Source of the DNA: Pseudoalteromonas rubra
Lineage (GTDB): Bacteria > Pseudomonadota > Gammaproteobacteria > Enterobacterales > Alteromonadaceae
DNA: 64,000 nucleotides
Reading direction: 5' to 3'
Assembly: GCF_000967655.1 (NCBI RefSeq)
Contig: NZ_JXYA01000021.1
Span: forward strand, 83,209-147,208
A program made the translations under genes and the position numbers. The notes under the pieces were generated by a model. The model searched no databases. It saw only the letters and a list, made by a program, of their open reading frames with translations, and had not been told where the DNA came from. This document shows, one piece after another, positions 1 through 9,183 of the stretch. Every line of letters begins with the position of its first letter. Position 1 is the stretch's first letter.

Positions 1-440
1 GTAAAACCTTGTATACCCGTGACCAGGTGTTCGGGGGAGAGCAATATACCAATAGTATTGTTGCTTACTACAACAAAAGCTTTGATCAGGCTGAGCTGGC
101 CAAAACCACCGGCGATTTGCCGCCTAACTACACGTTTGAAGTGCTCGCACCCTTTCAGACCTCCTTGCTGCAACAAGTGCGTCGCGCACTACAAATGTTT
201 ATGACCACCAGTGGCCAGGAGCAGGTCGATTATATCATTTTGACAGGCGGTACTGCGCAAGTTGAAGGGCTTGACCGTCTGCTGGTTGATGAGCTTGGCG
301 TACATGCCATTGTGGCTGATCCGTTTGCGAATATGGAAATAGCACCTAAAGTGGATCGGGGTGTGCTGACCAATCACAGGGCGCAGTTTGCGATTGCAAC
401 CGGGTTGGCACTGAGGAGCTTTTCATCATGCCACATATAA
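1..440 (+). CDS. pilM: Type IV pilus assembly protein PilM (C-terminal part, cut by window edge)
   Basis: Reading is open from base 3 to the stop at 438-440, so only about the last 145 residues are present. PilM is a cytoplasmic actin-like ATPase of the type IV pilus inner-membrane platform and binds the short N-terminal tail of PilN. The visible part has the family's late nucleotide-binding segment, DYIILTGGTAQVEGL, and the usual C-terminal end containing FAIATGLALR. The last 13 bases overlap the start of pilN, as expected for a translationally coupled pilMNOPQ operon. The assignment rests on this sequence and the gene order. The true start lies outside the window. Confidence 0.93.
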   Translation, partial: KTLYTRDQVFGGEQYTNSIVAYYNKSFDQAELAKTTGDLPPNYTFEVLAPFQTSLLQQVRRALQMFMTTSGQEQVDYIILTGGTAQVEGLDRLLVDELGVHAIVADPFANMEIAPKVDRGVLTNHRAQFAIATGLALRSFSSCHI

Positions 441-1024
441 ACTTATTGCCCTGGCGTGAGCAGCAGCGGCAGGCTTCACAGCAAAAATTCCTGACTATAC
501 TGGGTGTGATCGTGGCCGCCAGTTTGGCGCTGATGTATGGCATAGGGGCGTTTTACGACACCCTGAAACAAGGCCAGGAAATCAAGAATCGCTATCTCTC
601 CAGCGAGATTAAAAAACTGGATAAGCGGATCGGCGAAATCCAGGGGCTTAACCAGCAAAAAGAGAACCTGCAACGGCGTATCCGGCTGATTGAAGAGCTA
701 CAAAGTAACCGGAATTTGGGCACGCAGATCATTGATGAAGTGACGCGGGTGGTGCCTGCGGGCGTCTATCTGACCAGCCTGGAGCGGCAGAAAAATATGA
801 TCAAAGTCATCGGTCGCAGTGAATCAAATAACCGCCTGTCGCAGATGCTGCGGGCTGTAGAGTCATCCTATTTACTGCGAGATCCTCTACTCCAGGGCAT
901 TGTTGCGGGTGAAAGAGAAGAGCGTTTGCTGAGCAATTTTACCATGAATTTTTACGTCAAAACGTTTGCTCAGATGGAAAAGGAGCGCGCCGAGCTGGCT
1001 CAGACAACTGAGGCGGAGAATTAG
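428..1024 (+). CDS. pilN: Type IV pilus assembly protein PilN
   Basis: A 198-residue inner-membrane protein of the type IV pilus alignment platform. It opens with INLLPWR, the conserved PilN tail that docks into PilM. One transmembrane helix follows at about residues 20-42, then a coiled-coil stretch (about 50-95) and a periplasmic ferredoxin-like domain. This arrangement is what known PilN proteins use to dimerise with PilO. The ATG lies inside the end of pilM, and pilO begins 3 bases after the pilN stop, so the genes are surely co-transcribed. Length matches the family. No oddities seen. Confidence 0.95.
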   Translation: MPHINLLPWREQQRQASQQKFLTILGVIVAASLALMYGIGAFYDTLKQGQEIKNRYLSSEIKKLDKRIGEIQGLNQQKENLQRRIRLIEELQSNRNLGTQIIDEVTRVVPAGVYLTSLERQKNMIKVIGRSESNNRLSQMLRAVESSYLLRDPLLQGIVAGEREERLLSNFTMNFYVKTFAQMEKERAELAQTTEAEN

Positions 1025-1027
1025 GCC

Positions 1028-1630
1028 ATGAAATTTGATCTGAAGTCGCTGCAGGAGATTGACTGGAACGAAATCGAACTGGACAACATCGGTGAATGGC
1101 CGATGCCGGTCAAGGCCATTTGCTGCGCTGTGGTCGTCGTGATCATGCTGGTAATCGGCTACAGCATGCTGGTGTCGGCGTCGGTGGACAGTTTTGAGCG
1201 AGCGGTAAAGCAAGAAGAAGATCTGCGCACCAGTTACCGTATTAAGTATGGTCGGGCGAATAACCTGGAGTTATATCGCCAGCAGATGCAGGATATGGAA
1301 GCCCAGTTTTCTCAGTTATTAAGAAAACTGCCGACGTCGAATGAAACACCGGGGTTGCTCGATGATTTGACCTATGTGGGCACCTCCAGTGGCCTGACAT
1401 TTTTAAAAATAGGCTGGATGCCGGAAGTTAAAAAAGAGTTTTATACTGAGCTGCCGATCAACCTCGAAGTGGTCGGGACCTACCATGAATTTGGTGAATT
1501 CGTCAGTAAAGTGGCACAGTTGCCGCGTATTGTGAGTTTGCATGACTTTCGTATTGAAGGTGCCGGCAACAACCAGCTGGTGTTCAGTGTGGTGGCAAAA
1601 ACATATCGCTATGAGCAGGAGAGTGAATAA
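1028..1630 (+). CDS. pilO: Type IV pilus assembly protein PilO
   Basis: A 200-residue bitopic inner-membrane protein that partners PilN and links the platform to PilP. The N-terminal 28 residues are cytoplasmic, and a hydrophobic helix follows at about residues 29-52. A coiled coil (about 55-100) then leads into the periplasmic ferredoxin-like domain, which carries the typical LLDDLTYVGTSSGL segment. The final base of the stop codon is the first base of the pilP ATG, indicating coupled translation. The PilO call is supported by its position between pilN and pilP. Confidence 0.95.
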   Translation: MKFDLKSLQEIDWNEIELDNIGEWPMPVKAICCAVVVVIMLVIGYSMLVSASVDSFERAVKQEEDLRTSYRIKYGRANNLELYRQQMQDMEAQFSQLLRKLPTSNETPGLLDDLTYVGTSSGLTFLKIGWMPEVKKEFYTELPINLEVVGTYHEFGEFVSKVAQLPRIVSLHDFRIEGAGNNQLVFSVVAKTYRYEQESE

Positions 1631-2169
1631 TGAAACACCTGCTTGTTTTGCTCGCGATAATGGTGCTCACAGGGTGTAACGATAACACCGCAGAACAAAA
1701 AGAGTTTATTGATAGGGTCCAGGCCAATGCAACGCCGAGCATTGACCCTATGCCTGAAATGGCCCGCTTTGAACATTTCCCTTACAGTGCTGGCAGACTG
1801 CGCAGTCCGTTTGTGGCACCGCAGCCGGAAGTGATAGAAAGTCGTCTGGTGCAAGTTAAAAACTGCCTGCATCCGGATCCGAATCGACCCCGTGATCCGT
1901 TGGAAAAATATGCGCTGGATAACCTGGCAATGAAAGGAACGATTAAGCGTGGCGAAACCGTTTGGGCACTTGTCCGCGCTGCGGATCAAGGCTTGTTCAG
2001 AATTAAGAAAAACGAATATATGGGTTTGTACCACGGTAAAGTGATCAGCGTACAGGCCGACCATCTGGAGCTGATGGAGCTGATCCCGGATGGGACCGGG
2101 TGCTGGAAAGAGCGCCTGAGCAAAGTCGAAATGGTAGAAGCCGAGGACGTCGGTGCCAGTGAAGAATAA
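1630..2169 (+). CDS. pilP: Type IV pilus lipoprotein PilP
   Basis: A 179-residue lipoprotein that bridges the PilN/PilO platform and the PilQ secretin. The signal peptide ends in a lipobox, LTGC, with the lipidated cysteine at residue 16. A flexible stretch then leads to the compact beta domain found in PilP (about residues 85-165), which includes the segment YALDNLAMKGTI and the family's GLYHGKV turn. The start overlaps the pilO stop by one base. pilQ starts 13 bases after its stop, with a clear ribosome binding site in between. Confidence 0.94.
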   Translation: MKHLLVLLAIMVLTGCNDNTAEQKEFIDRVQANATPSIDPMPEMARFEHFPYSAGRLRSPFVAPQPEVIESRLVQVKNCLHPDPNRPRDPLEKYALDNLAMKGTIKRGETVWALVRAADQGLFRIKKNEYMGLYHGKVISVQADHLELMELIPDGTGCWKERLSKVEMVEAEDVGASEE

Positions 2170-2182
2170 AAAAGGTGAAAAT

Positions 2183-4228
2183 ATGATTGCGCGCGACGGG
2201 ATCAAGCACGTTGTGAAAACTCTGATGGGTGGCGTTTTAATGGGCACTGCATTGTTCGCTCAGGCAATGCCGATGCTGTACGATGTCCGCTATAACCCGG
2301 TGCCCAATGGAGAAACTGAGTTACAGCTAGTATTTGACGAAAAGCTGGCGATTGAACCCAAAGTGCAAGTGCTCAATGAACCTGCCCGGATCGAGCTGTT
2401 TTTTCCGGATGCAGAGTACGAAGAAAGCCTGGAGCTGCTTAAGGTCAACAAAGCGGGCATTGAGCAGATCAAAAGCAGAATGGAAAGCGGGGGCTTTGTG
2501 CTCAGTGTCGAAATGAAAGCGCTTAAGCTCTATCGTACTGAGGTCAAGAACAACCTGGTTTATGTCAAAGTGTCTGATCAGCCCATTGTGGTTACCAATG
2601 ATGATGCACAACCCGATACCCTTCACAGCGCCATGAATCGGATCCAGAACATTGATTTTCGACGCACAGATAAAGGCGCTGCGCAGATCTTGGCATTTTT
2701 AGACTCCAGCCAGGCGGCAATTGATGTGCAGGAGCGGGGCGGACAGATCTACGCCGACTTCCATCATATCGCCATTCCGGATGAATTACTGTACGAGCTG
2801 GACGTGGTCGATTTTGGCACTGTGGTGAGCACGGTAGAAACTTTCCGGGAAGAAGGCAAGAGCCGCTTAGTGATCAAGCCCAATGGCGCGTTTAAATTCA
2901 ACTATCAGCAGCTGGACAATATTTTTACCCTGACCGTGGAAAAAGACGACCAGGAATTCTCCTATGCCGAGAAGAAAAATTACCAGGGCCAGCCAATCAC
3001 GTTAAACTTCCAGGATATCCCGATCCGCTCTGTGCTACAGATCATCGCCGATACCAACAACTTCAACCTGGTAACAAGTGACTCGGTCACCGGCAACATC
3101 ACTTTGCGTTTAGATGGCGTGCCGTGGGATCAGGCACTGGACGTAGTGTTACGGGTAAAAGGCCTGGATAAGCGCATGGAAGGAGCGATTTTAATGGTCG
3201 CACCGTCAGAGGAGCTGGCCGCCCGAGAAGCCAAAGAGTTGCAGGCCAAGCGCCAGGTTGAAGAACTGGAGCCTTTATACAGTGAATATATTCAGCTCAA
3301 TTACGCCAAAGCAGAAGAGTTTGCTGACTTACTCAAAACCGATGAAAACTCCATTATTAGCCTGCGTGGCAGTGTTTCTGTCGATAAGCGCACCAACACC
3401 CTGTTGATTAAGGATACCGCGCGCAGCATCGAGAATGTCAGACGTATGGTGGAAACACTGGATGTGCCGGTAAAACAGGTTCGTATCGAGTCACGCATGG
3501 TGACAGTGTCGGATAACATACAGGAAGATTTGGGGATCCGTTGGGGATTCAGCGATCAACAAGGCACAGATGCGATTTCGGGTACCCTGGAGGCCACCAA
3601 TAAGCTCTCCGGTGGCACTATCCCTGATTTGACCGAGCGCTTGAACGTGAATCTGCCGGTGCAAAACCCCGCAGGTAGTTTAGGCATGCACATTGCCAAA
3701 TTGTCAGACGGGACTTTGATAGACCTGGAGCTGTCGGCGTTGGAGCAGGAGAACAAGGGTGAGATCATCGCAACGCCTAGTATCACGACGGCCAATCAGA
3801 AGACGGCACGCATTGAGCAAGGTACTGAGATCCCCTATGTGGAATCTGCCTCAAGTGGTGCATCAACCGTGCAGTTCAAAAAAGCGGTATTGAGTTTAGA
3901 GGTAACACCGCAAATTACCCCGGATAATAAAATTATTCTGGATTTGGTCATAACCCAGGACACTCGGGGTGATACAGTACAAACTGCCAATGGTCCGGCG
4001 GTGGCAATTAACACACAAAGGATCCAGACCCAGGTATTGGTGGAAAATGGTCAAACCGTTGTGCTGGGCGGTATTTATCAGCAGGAAATGACCAATGCGG
4101 TGAGCAAAGTGCCGGTACTGGGCGATGTGCCTTATTTAGGCGCCTTATTTAGGAACACGCGAGAAATCAATGAAAAGAGAGAGTTATTGATTTTTGTGAC
4201 CCCTAAGATCATGCATGACTCACTCTAG
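2183..4228 (+). CDS. pilQ: Type IV pilus secretin PilQ
   Basis: A 681-residue outer-membrane secretin through which the pilus passes. I chose the ATG at 2183 because AAAGGTGAAA lies just upstream and the protein then begins with a proper signal peptide ending near AQA-MP. An in-frame GTG at 2153 would overlap pilP and place extra residues before the signal peptide. The order is two AMIN-type beta domains (about 30-240), a short secretin/TonB N-terminal domain (about 275-325), an N1 domain (about 355-425) and the secretin barrel (about 500-680). The barrel carries the conserved VPVLGDVPYLGALFR segment. This is the last gene of the pilMNOPQ operon. Confidence 0.96.
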   Translation: MIARDGIKHVVKTLMGGVLMGTALFAQAMPMLYDVRYNPVPNGETELQLVFDEKLAIEPKVQVLNEPARIELFFPDAEYEESLELLKVNKAGIEQIKSRMESGGFVLSVEMKALKLYRTEVKNNLVYVKVSDQPIVVTNDDAQPDTLHSAMNRIQNIDFRRTDKGAAQILAFLDSSQAAIDVQERGGQIYADFHHIAIPDELLYELDVVDFGTVVSTVETFREEGKSRLVIKPNGAFKFNYQQLDNIFTLTVEKDDQEFSYAEKKNYQGQPITLNFQDIPIRSVLQIIADTNNFNLVTSDSVTGNITLRLDGVPWDQALDVVLRVKGLDKRMEGAILMVAPSEELAAREAKELQAKRQVEELEPLYSEYIQLNYAKAEEFADLLKTDENSIISLRGSVSVDKRTNTLLIKDTARSIENVRRMVETLDVPVKQVRIESRMVTVSDNIQEDLGIRWGFSDQQGTDAISGTLEATNKLSGGTIPDLTERLNVNLPVQNPAGSLGMHIAKLSDGTLIDLELSALEQENKGEIIATPSITTANQKTARIEQGTEIPYVESASSGASTVQFKKAVLSLEVTPQITPDNKIILDLVITQDTRGDTVQTANGPAVAINTQRIQTQVLVENGQTVVLGGIYQQEMTNAVSKVPVLGDVPYLGALFRNTREINEKRELLIFVTPKIMHDSL

Positions 4229-4272
4229 ACAGGCTAAAATAATAATAATGGGCGTGAAAGTTGCCTTTTGAC

Positions 4273-4302
4273 TTGAAATCACGCAGTGAATGCTGAGATA
4301 AT
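4273..4302 (+). promoter_or_regulatory. Candidate sigma-70 promoter for aroK
   Basis: TTGAAA at 4273-4278 and GATAAT at 4297-4302 are separated by 18 bases, close to the sigma-70 consensus, and lie about 80 bases before aroK in the 151-base gap after pilQ. A C-run/G-run pair (CCCC, GGGG) follows at about 4303-4322 and could fold, but it is not a convincing terminator. The promoter is inferred from sequence only. Confidence 0.4.
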
Positions 4303-4379
4303 CCCCTCCTTAATTTTGGGGCCAGGTCGTTAGGCGGGGTTTTATTTCAAATTTTAGAGTTCGTTTGTACTAAAAAGAT

Positions 4380-4898
4380 ATGGCTGAGAAACGTAATATA
4401 TTTCTGGTAGGCCCAATGGGGGCTGGTAAGAGCACGATTGGTCGTCACATTGCGGACCAATTACATCTGGAGTTCTTCGATTCGGATCAAGAAATCGAGC
4501 GCCGCACCGGTGCTGATATCTCTTGGGTGTTCGATATTGAAGGGGAAGAAGGGTTTCGTCGTCGCGAAGAGACCGTGATTTCTGATCTTACCGAAAAGCA
4601 AGGCATCGTATTGGCTACTGGCGGCGGCTCGGTCATCAGTAAAGAGGTACGTAACAAACTATCTGCTCGTGGTATTGTGGTTTATCTTGAGACCCCAATT
4701 GAGAAGCAAGTAGCGCGTACACAACGCGATAAGCGTCGTCCTTTGCTACAAACAGAAGAAGATTCACGCGACGTACTAGTACGTCTGGCAAACGAACGTG
4801 AACCGCTTTATAAAGAAGTGGCGGATCACGTTGTACGCACAGATGAGCAAAGCGCCAAAGTAGTGGCGAATCAAATTATTGAGAAGTTAGATTTCTAA
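4380..4898 (+). CDS. aroK: Shikimate kinase I
   Basis: A 172-residue cytoplasmic enzyme that phosphorylates shikimate with ATP in aromatic amino acid synthesis. The Walker A loop GPMGAGKST is at residues 11-19. The shikimate-binding residues are seen in [10 protein letters not shown] and GFRRREE, and the GGG loop in ATGGGSV. The lid arginine lies in RPLL. Length is typical of AroK. aroB follows 30 bases downstream, the order found across gammaproteobacteria. Confidence 0.97.
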   Translation: MAEKRNIFLVGPMGAGKSTIGRHIADQLHLEFFDSDQEIERRTGADISWVFDIEGEEGFRRREETVISDLTEKQGIVLATGGGSVISKEVRNKLSARGIVVYLETPIEKQVARTQRDKRRPLLQTEEDSRDVLVRLANEREPLYKEVADHVVRTDEQSAKVVANQIIEKLDF

Positions 4899-4928
4899 AC
4901 ATGTAGGCTAGATAGGAGGTGACAGCAC

Positions 4929-5999
4929 ATGCTTGAATTAACAGTCGATTTAAACGAGCGTAGCTATCCTATCTATATTGGCCAAGATCTTCTCACCGAT
5001 CAGGGGCGGTTATTGCAGCATATTGGCAATGCACGCCCCGTCATCATCAGCAACGAGACCGTTGCGCCTCTGTATCTTGATACTCTGCTTACACAGTTAG
5101 ATGGCAAAGCGCCGCTTCATTTTTGCATCCCGGATGGTGAACAGTACAAATCACTGGAGTGGTTTGAGCGCATTAACGCCTTTTTGCTTGAGCACAACTG
5201 TGGTCGTGATACCTGCCTGATTGCACTAGGCGGCGGCGTGGTCGGCGATCTGACCGGGTTTGTTGCGGCATGTTACCAGCGCGGTGTGCCTTTTATTCAA
5301 ATTCCCACCACCTTGCTGTCGCAGGTCGATTCGTCGGTAGGTGGCAAAACGGCGGTTAATCACCCGCTGGGCAAGAATATGATTGGCGCTTTTTATCAGC
5401 CGCAAGCGGTGTTTATTGATACCAATACGCTGAAAAGCCTGCCTGCGCGAGAATTTGCCGCAGGTATGGCGGAAGTGATCAAATACGGCCTCATCTACGA
5501 CAAAGATTTTCTCGATCTGCTCGAGCAGCAGGGGCCAGCATTGCAAAGCCTGGATACTGCGCTATTAATGCAGGTGATCCACCGTTGTTGTGCGATTAAA
5601 GCTGAGATTGTGGCACAAGATGAAAAAGAAGCCGGTCTGCGCGCACTGCTAAACCTGGGGCATACATTTGGCCACGCCATAGAAGCTCAGATGGGTTACG
5701 GTGTGTGGCTACATGGCGAAGCCGTGGCGGCGGGCATGATGCTGGCGGCTCGTCTGGCACAGCACAGAGGTGCACTGACGGAATCTGAAGTGACACGTAT
5801 AGCGGCGTTGCTGGAGACCTACCAGTTACCAGTGGCAGCGCCTGCGTCTATGACGACCGAGCAGTTTATTACGCATATGCGCAAAGACAAGAAAAACAAG
5901 CAAGGTAAGATCCGCTTTATCGTGCCAACCAGTCTGGGCAAGTGTCAGCTGGTGGACGACGTCACTGATGACACCTTAGGCCAGCTAATAGGGCACTGA
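4929..5999 (+). CDS. aroB: 3-dehydroquinate synthase
   Basis: A 356-residue NAD- and metal-dependent enzyme that converts DAHP to 3-dehydroquinate, the second step of the shikimate pathway. The glycine-rich NAD site [11 protein letters not shown], the conserved [18 protein letters not shown] block, and the zinc-ligand histidines in [11 protein letters not shown] and LHGEAV are all present. A near-perfect ribosome binding site, TAGGAGGTGA, precedes the ATG. The stop overlaps the damX ATG as TGATG, so damX is translationally coupled. Confidence 0.97.
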   Translation: MLELTVDLNERSYPIYIGQDLLTDQGRLLQHIGNARPVIISNETVAPLYLDTLLTQLDGKAPLHFCIPDGEQYKSLEWFERINAFLLEHNCGRDTCLIALGGGVVGDLTGFVAACYQRGVPFIQIPTTLLSQVDSSVGGKTAVNHPLGKNMIGAFYQPQAVFIDTNTLKSLPAREFAAGMAEVIKYGLIYDKDFLDLLEQQGPALQSLDTALLMQVIHRCCAIKAEIVAQDEKEAGLRALLNLGHTFGHAIEAQMGYGVWLHGEAVAAGMMLAARLAQHRGALTESEVTRIAALLETYQLPVAAPASMTTEQFITHMRKDKKNKQGKIRFIVPTSLGKCQLVDDVTDDTLGQLIGH

Positions 6000-7537
6000 T
6001 GCAGTCGCAAATACTACCGAGTCGTGCCGCTTTGGTCGACCGGATTGCAATGCAGTTTGAGTATGGCCAAAATCTGATCTGTCTGGTCGGCAATTCCGGG
6101 CTAGGTAAAAGCTATCTGGCAGAATCTTTTATCACCGACAAATATCCGGAGTTTAACAAGGCATTTGTTAAGCTGGGTGCACATACCAAAGACACGGAGC
6201 TGGTGCAGCAGCTGCTCGAAAACAGTTTTCGGGCACCTCTGGTAGATCATAAGTTATCGTTAACCGAGAACTTTTTTGTTCTATATAATGAGCAACCCTG
6301 TGGGCCATGCCTGTGGGTGATCGATGGTGCACGTCACCTTAGTGATGAGCTGATCCAGGAACTCCAGCTACTTGCAAAAAAAGCCCCGGATACCTTATAT
6401 ATTCTGACCACAGCACAGGCACCCAAGATACTGCCCGAGGCGTTAGATATTCATCTGGAGCCTTTGTCTTTAGTAGAAAGCCGCCGTCTGATGGCGATGT
6501 TTTTCCAGCAGCTGCCGCCTCAGGAAGATCCCATATTCAGCACCTTTTTACACGAAGCCGGCGGTAATCCCAGTATTTTGCTGGAGTGGCAGCAAAACCA
6601 GCATCAATTAACACTCAAATCTAAGCCGACTCTGAGCCGCAAACAATTGAACCTATTTCTCGGTGCGTTTGTGGTGATCACCACTTTGTTTCTGGTGGCT
6701 GTGGTGTACCAAAAAGACCTTGCTGATCTACTGCGGATGCAGCAGGATGTTGCCGCAACGCAAGTCGAGGAATTACCCGAGCCAACGGTACTGACGACCC
6801 AGCAAGCGCTATCGGATAACGACAGTCAGAGTGCGGATGACGTTGCGGCAGAGCAAAGCAGTGATGACACTCAGGCCGCAGTGCAGCACGATGTGCAATC
6901 AATATTGGGTGCATTAACTGTGAGTCATAGCACACAGGACGGTAACCAGACAAATGAACCGGAAAAAGACAGTGGGAATGAGATAGCCAGTGGGAATGAG
7001 ATAGCCAGTGGGAATGAGATAGCCAGTGGGAATGAGATAGCCAGTGGAGAAGACACCGACCAGATAACTGGTCAGGTAACTGGTCAGGTAACTGGTCAGG
7101 TCACTGATGCACCGACAGTGGTTGCACAGGCTCTAACCCAGGAAACTGCGGCAGAGGAGCCTGAGGCGACAGGTACGCAGGAACAGATTGAAACGCCACA
7201 GCCAGCAGGCGTCTCTGACCAGTCGGGCGGCTTATCCGATAATACCTGGTTTATGGCGCAGGACAGCAATGCCTGGACAATTCAATTGTTGGCTGTCACC
7301 GATCAGGCGGTGGCGCAGCGGTATGTAGCGCAACATAAGCTAGCGCAGATCCGTATTGCACAGGTTAAACGTAACAACAAAGATTGGTGGTTCGTCACTT
7401 TGGCGCCCTTTGCGACCTTAGATGACGCAAAACAGGCGCGGGCTAATTTACCGCAAGCCGTGCTCGCAGGGCAGCCGTTTTTTAAGCGTATCGTGCAAAT
7501 TAAGCAACAAATCCAACAGTCACAAACACAAAAATAG
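5999..7537 (+). CDS. damX: DamX: AAA ATPase and SPOR-domain cell division protein
   Basis: A 512-residue inner-membrane protein. The N-terminal half is an AAA-type ATPase fold with a Walker A loop, GNSGLGKS, at residues 31-38. A single transmembrane helix lies at about 219-237. A long acidic, Q/T-rich periplasmic linker follows (about 240-420), and a SPOR domain occupies about 425-505 (WTIQLLAV onward). SPOR domains bind denuded septal peptidoglycan, so a role in division is expected. The linker carries two tandem repeats: SGNEIA four times (residues 325-348) and a TGQV-type four-residue unit (355-370). E. coli DamX lacks the ATPase portion; the fused form is usual in marine relatives. dam follows. 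Confidence 0.9.
   Translation: MQSQILPSRAALVDRIAMQFEYGQNLICLVGNSGLGKSYLAESFITDKYPEFNKAFVKLGAHTKDTELVQQLLENSFRAPLVDHKLSLTENFFVLYNEQPCGPCLWVIDGARHLSDELIQELQLLAKKAPDTLYILTTAQAPKILPEALDIHLEPLSLVESRRLMAMFFQQLPPQEDPIFSTFLHEAGGNPSILLEWQQNQHQLTLKSKPTLSRKQLNLFLGAFVVITTLFLVAVVYQKDLADLLRMQQDVAATQVEELPEPTVLTTQQALSDNDSQSADDVAAEQSSDDTQAAVQHDVQSILGALTVSHSTQDGNQTNEPEKDSGNEIASGNEIASGNEIASGNEIASGEDTDQITGQVTGQVTGQVTDAPTVVAQALTQETAAEEPEATGTQEQIETPQPAGVSDQSGGLSDNTWFMAQDSNAWTIQLLAVTDQAVAQRYVAQHKLAQIRIAQVKRNNKDWWFVTLAPFATLDDAKQARANLPQAVLAGQPFFKRIVQIKQQIQQSQTQK
6971..7042 (+). repeat. 18-bp tandem repeat, four copies, inside damX
   Basis: The unit AGTGGGAATGAGATAGCC is repeated four times without a mismatch, starting at 6971, 6989, 7007 and 7025. 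It encodes SGNEIA in the periplasmic linker. Perfect identity suggests recent expansion by slippage. The 18-base unit keeps the reading frame whatever the copy number. Confidence 0.97.
7061..7108 (+). repeat. 12-bp tandem repeat, about four copies, inside damX
   Basis: The unit CAGGTAACTGGT occurs as two perfect middle copies (7073 and 7085), flanked by one-mismatch and two-mismatch copies at 7061 and 7097. It encodes the TGQV repeats. It lies 18 bases after the 18-bp repeat and also preserves frame. Confidence 0.93.
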
Positions 7538-7574
7538 TGTAGAATCGCGCTACTTTGGGGTAACTAGTCAGATC

Positions 7575-8405
7575 ATGCAAAAAAAGACCAGAGCTTTTCT
7601 AAAATGGGCAGGTGGAAAATACGCCTTGGTGGAAGAAATTACCAAGCGCTTGCAAGCCGCAAATGAAGAGGCCGAAACTCTGGTGGAGCCCTTCGTTGGG
7701 GCTGGATCTGTCTTTCTCAACAGTCATTTCAAGCACTATATACTCAATGATATCAATGCCGATCTGATCAACCTTTACAAAGAGCTGCAACGCACGCCCG
7801 ATGAGTTTATCAGTGATGCCAGAAAGTTATTTGTCGATCTGAACAACCATCCGGATGCTTACTATGCGTATCGTCAGCAGTTTAATGAAAGTGTGGATGT
7901 ATATGAGCGGGCCATTCTGTTCTTATACATGAATCGCCATGGTTACAATGGGCTGTGTCGTTACAATCTCAAAGGGATTTTCAATGTGCCCTTTGGTAAA
8001 TACAAACGTCCTTACTTTCCGGAAAATGAGTTGTACTTTTTTTCTGAGAAAGCACAGCAAGCCACCTTTACCTGCCTGAGCTACGAGCAGGTCTTTAAGC
8101 GTGTGCCGGATAAAGCCGTTGTGTATTGCGATCCACCTTATGTGCCGCTAAGCAAAACGGCGTCGTTTACCGCCTATGCTAAAGGAGGGTTTAACCTGGA
8201 TGATCAGGCAGAGCTCGCCAACCTGGCAGAAAAGGCCGCCTTCGAGCAGCAAACGCCGGTACTTATCTCCAACCATGACACCGTATTGACGCGCAAGATA
8301 TACAGTCAGGCTCAGCTGGATGTGATCCAGGTAAAAAGAACCATCAGTCCCAAAGGGTCGGGGCGTAATCGTGTCGACGAGCTGATGGCCCTATATCACG
8401 ATTAA
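7575..8405 (+). CDS. dam: DNA adenine methyltransferase Dam
   Basis: A 276-residue methyltransferase that methylates adenine in GATC, with roles in mismatch repair and replication timing. It shows the Dam signature FLKWAGGK near the N-terminus, the SAM-binding EPFVGAGSVF and the catalytic DPPY at residues 186-189. The ATG at 7575 gives the family's exact N-terminus; the frame extends further upstream into damX, but that part looks unrelated. The damX-dam order matches E. coli. The chromosomal neighbourhood indicates the housekeeping Dam rather than an orphan phage enzyme. Confidence 0.97.
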   Translation: MQKKTRAFLKWAGGKYALVEEITKRLQAANEEAETLVEPFVGAGSVFLNSHFKHYILNDINADLINLYKELQRTPDEFISDARKLFVDLNNHPDAYYAYRQQFNESVDVYERAILFLYMNRHGYNGLCRYNLKGIFNVPFGKYKRPYFPENELYFFSEKAQQATFTCLSYEQVFKRVPDKAVVYCDPPYVPLSKTASFTAYAKGGFNLDDQAELANLAEKAAFEQQTPVLISNHDTVLTRKIYSQAQLDVIQVKRTISPKGSGRNRVDELMALYHD

Positions 8406-8406
8406 G

Positions 8407-8592
8407 TCACAATACAACCGAGTTAACGAACCAGGCTAACGCAACCACCAGTGCGATGACAAAGCACACGGCTAGCAAGGCGAAGGGCCAGAAGTGTTTT
8501 TGGCTGAAATCGACACGATATTTGGCCTGGCTCTGCACACCAAACATGGCAGCAAGTACACTCTGAATAAGTATAAAGAATCGTTCTGTCAC
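8407..8592 (-). CDS. DUF2970 small membrane protein
   Basis: A small protein convergent with dam. From a GTG at 8592 it has 61 residues, preceded by CAGGAG at suitable distance. An ATG at 8640 would give 77 residues with a weaker upstream site. It has the DUF2970 pattern: an opening helix with QSVLAAMFGVQS, a charged stretch with an aromatic pair (RVDFSQ), then one transmembrane helix (about 33-55). The function of the family is unknown. The match is by pattern recognition, so moderate confidence. Confidence 0.7.
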   Translation of the reverse strand: MTERFFILIQSVLAAMFGVQSQAKYRVDFSQKHFWPFALLAVCFVIALVVALAWFVNSVVL

Positions 8593-8707
8593 GGCGTCCT
8601 GGCTCCTGTGTGAACTAAGATACCGCTCAGTATAGTGCATCAATACCAACTTGTCGTAACGACGCGCCAAAAACGCGTGACCATATTAAGTACGTTGGTA
8701 TCGATGA

Positions 8708-9007
8708 TTAGAATTGTGAAAATTGGCTCGCCGTTTGCTCGTCACCAGAACCCAACAACAGTTCCAGCAAATCAAGATAATGAAACTGTGCATTGCTGCT
8801 GCCACCTGTTAACCAGGCATACCAACTGGTGTGTGACTCTAGTTTGCATACATTTGCTTGCGCATGCTGACTGGCCACAGTGGTAGAGCATTGGCACATA
8901 TCGTTTTTTGCGATTAAGGTATCGTCGCCATTGAATGACACCACGCCAGCAGATAAGACTACCGCAGCCGTGAGCAAAAGCGTCCGTGTTTTAAGCCGAC
9001 CTAACAT
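8708..9007 (-). CDS. Hypothetical secreted protein
   Basis: A 99-residue frame starting at the second of two close ATGs; the second is better spaced from GGGGAT. The N-terminus is basic then hydrophobic (LLLTAAVVLSAGVV), like a signal peptide or signal anchor. The rest has a CxC pair followed by a third cysteine 15 residues later (MCQCS and VCKLE), with no domain I recognise. It lies alone between the DUF2970 gene and rpe, transcribed away from rpe. It may be a lineage-specific periplasmic protein. Confidence 0.45.
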   Translation of the reverse strand: MLGRLKTRTLLLTAAVVLSAGVVSFNGDDTLIAKNDMCQCSTTVASQHAQANVCKLESHTSWYAWLTGGSSNAQFHYLDLLELLLGSGDEQTASQFSQF

Positions 9008-9183
9008 AACCATATCCCCAGTGAATAGTTATCCTTAAATAATACACTATGGATATTTATTAAACAATCGCTTTGTCCTGTAAAAAGTGCCTCTGCTCGC
9101 AAAATATGTCCCGCTAACAATCAGGTGTTTTTAGCGTTCAGATGGGTTACAGTAGCCGCTGACATTTTGTTTCAGGGGGTAGT

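Noticed and set aside
1609..2247. 212-codon open frame on the minus strand across pilP
   Set aside because: It is antisense to a clear PilP gene with lipobox and conserved operon position; its protein has no recognisable features.
6971..7108. Possible CRISPR-like repeats
   Set aside because: The repeats are directly adjacent with no spacers and are in frame in damX, so they are coding tandem repeats.
7422..7574. Upstream extension of dam within damX
   Set aside because: The frame is open, but the residues are an out-of-frame reading of the damX SPOR region. The ATG at 7575 gives the exact Dam N-terminus.
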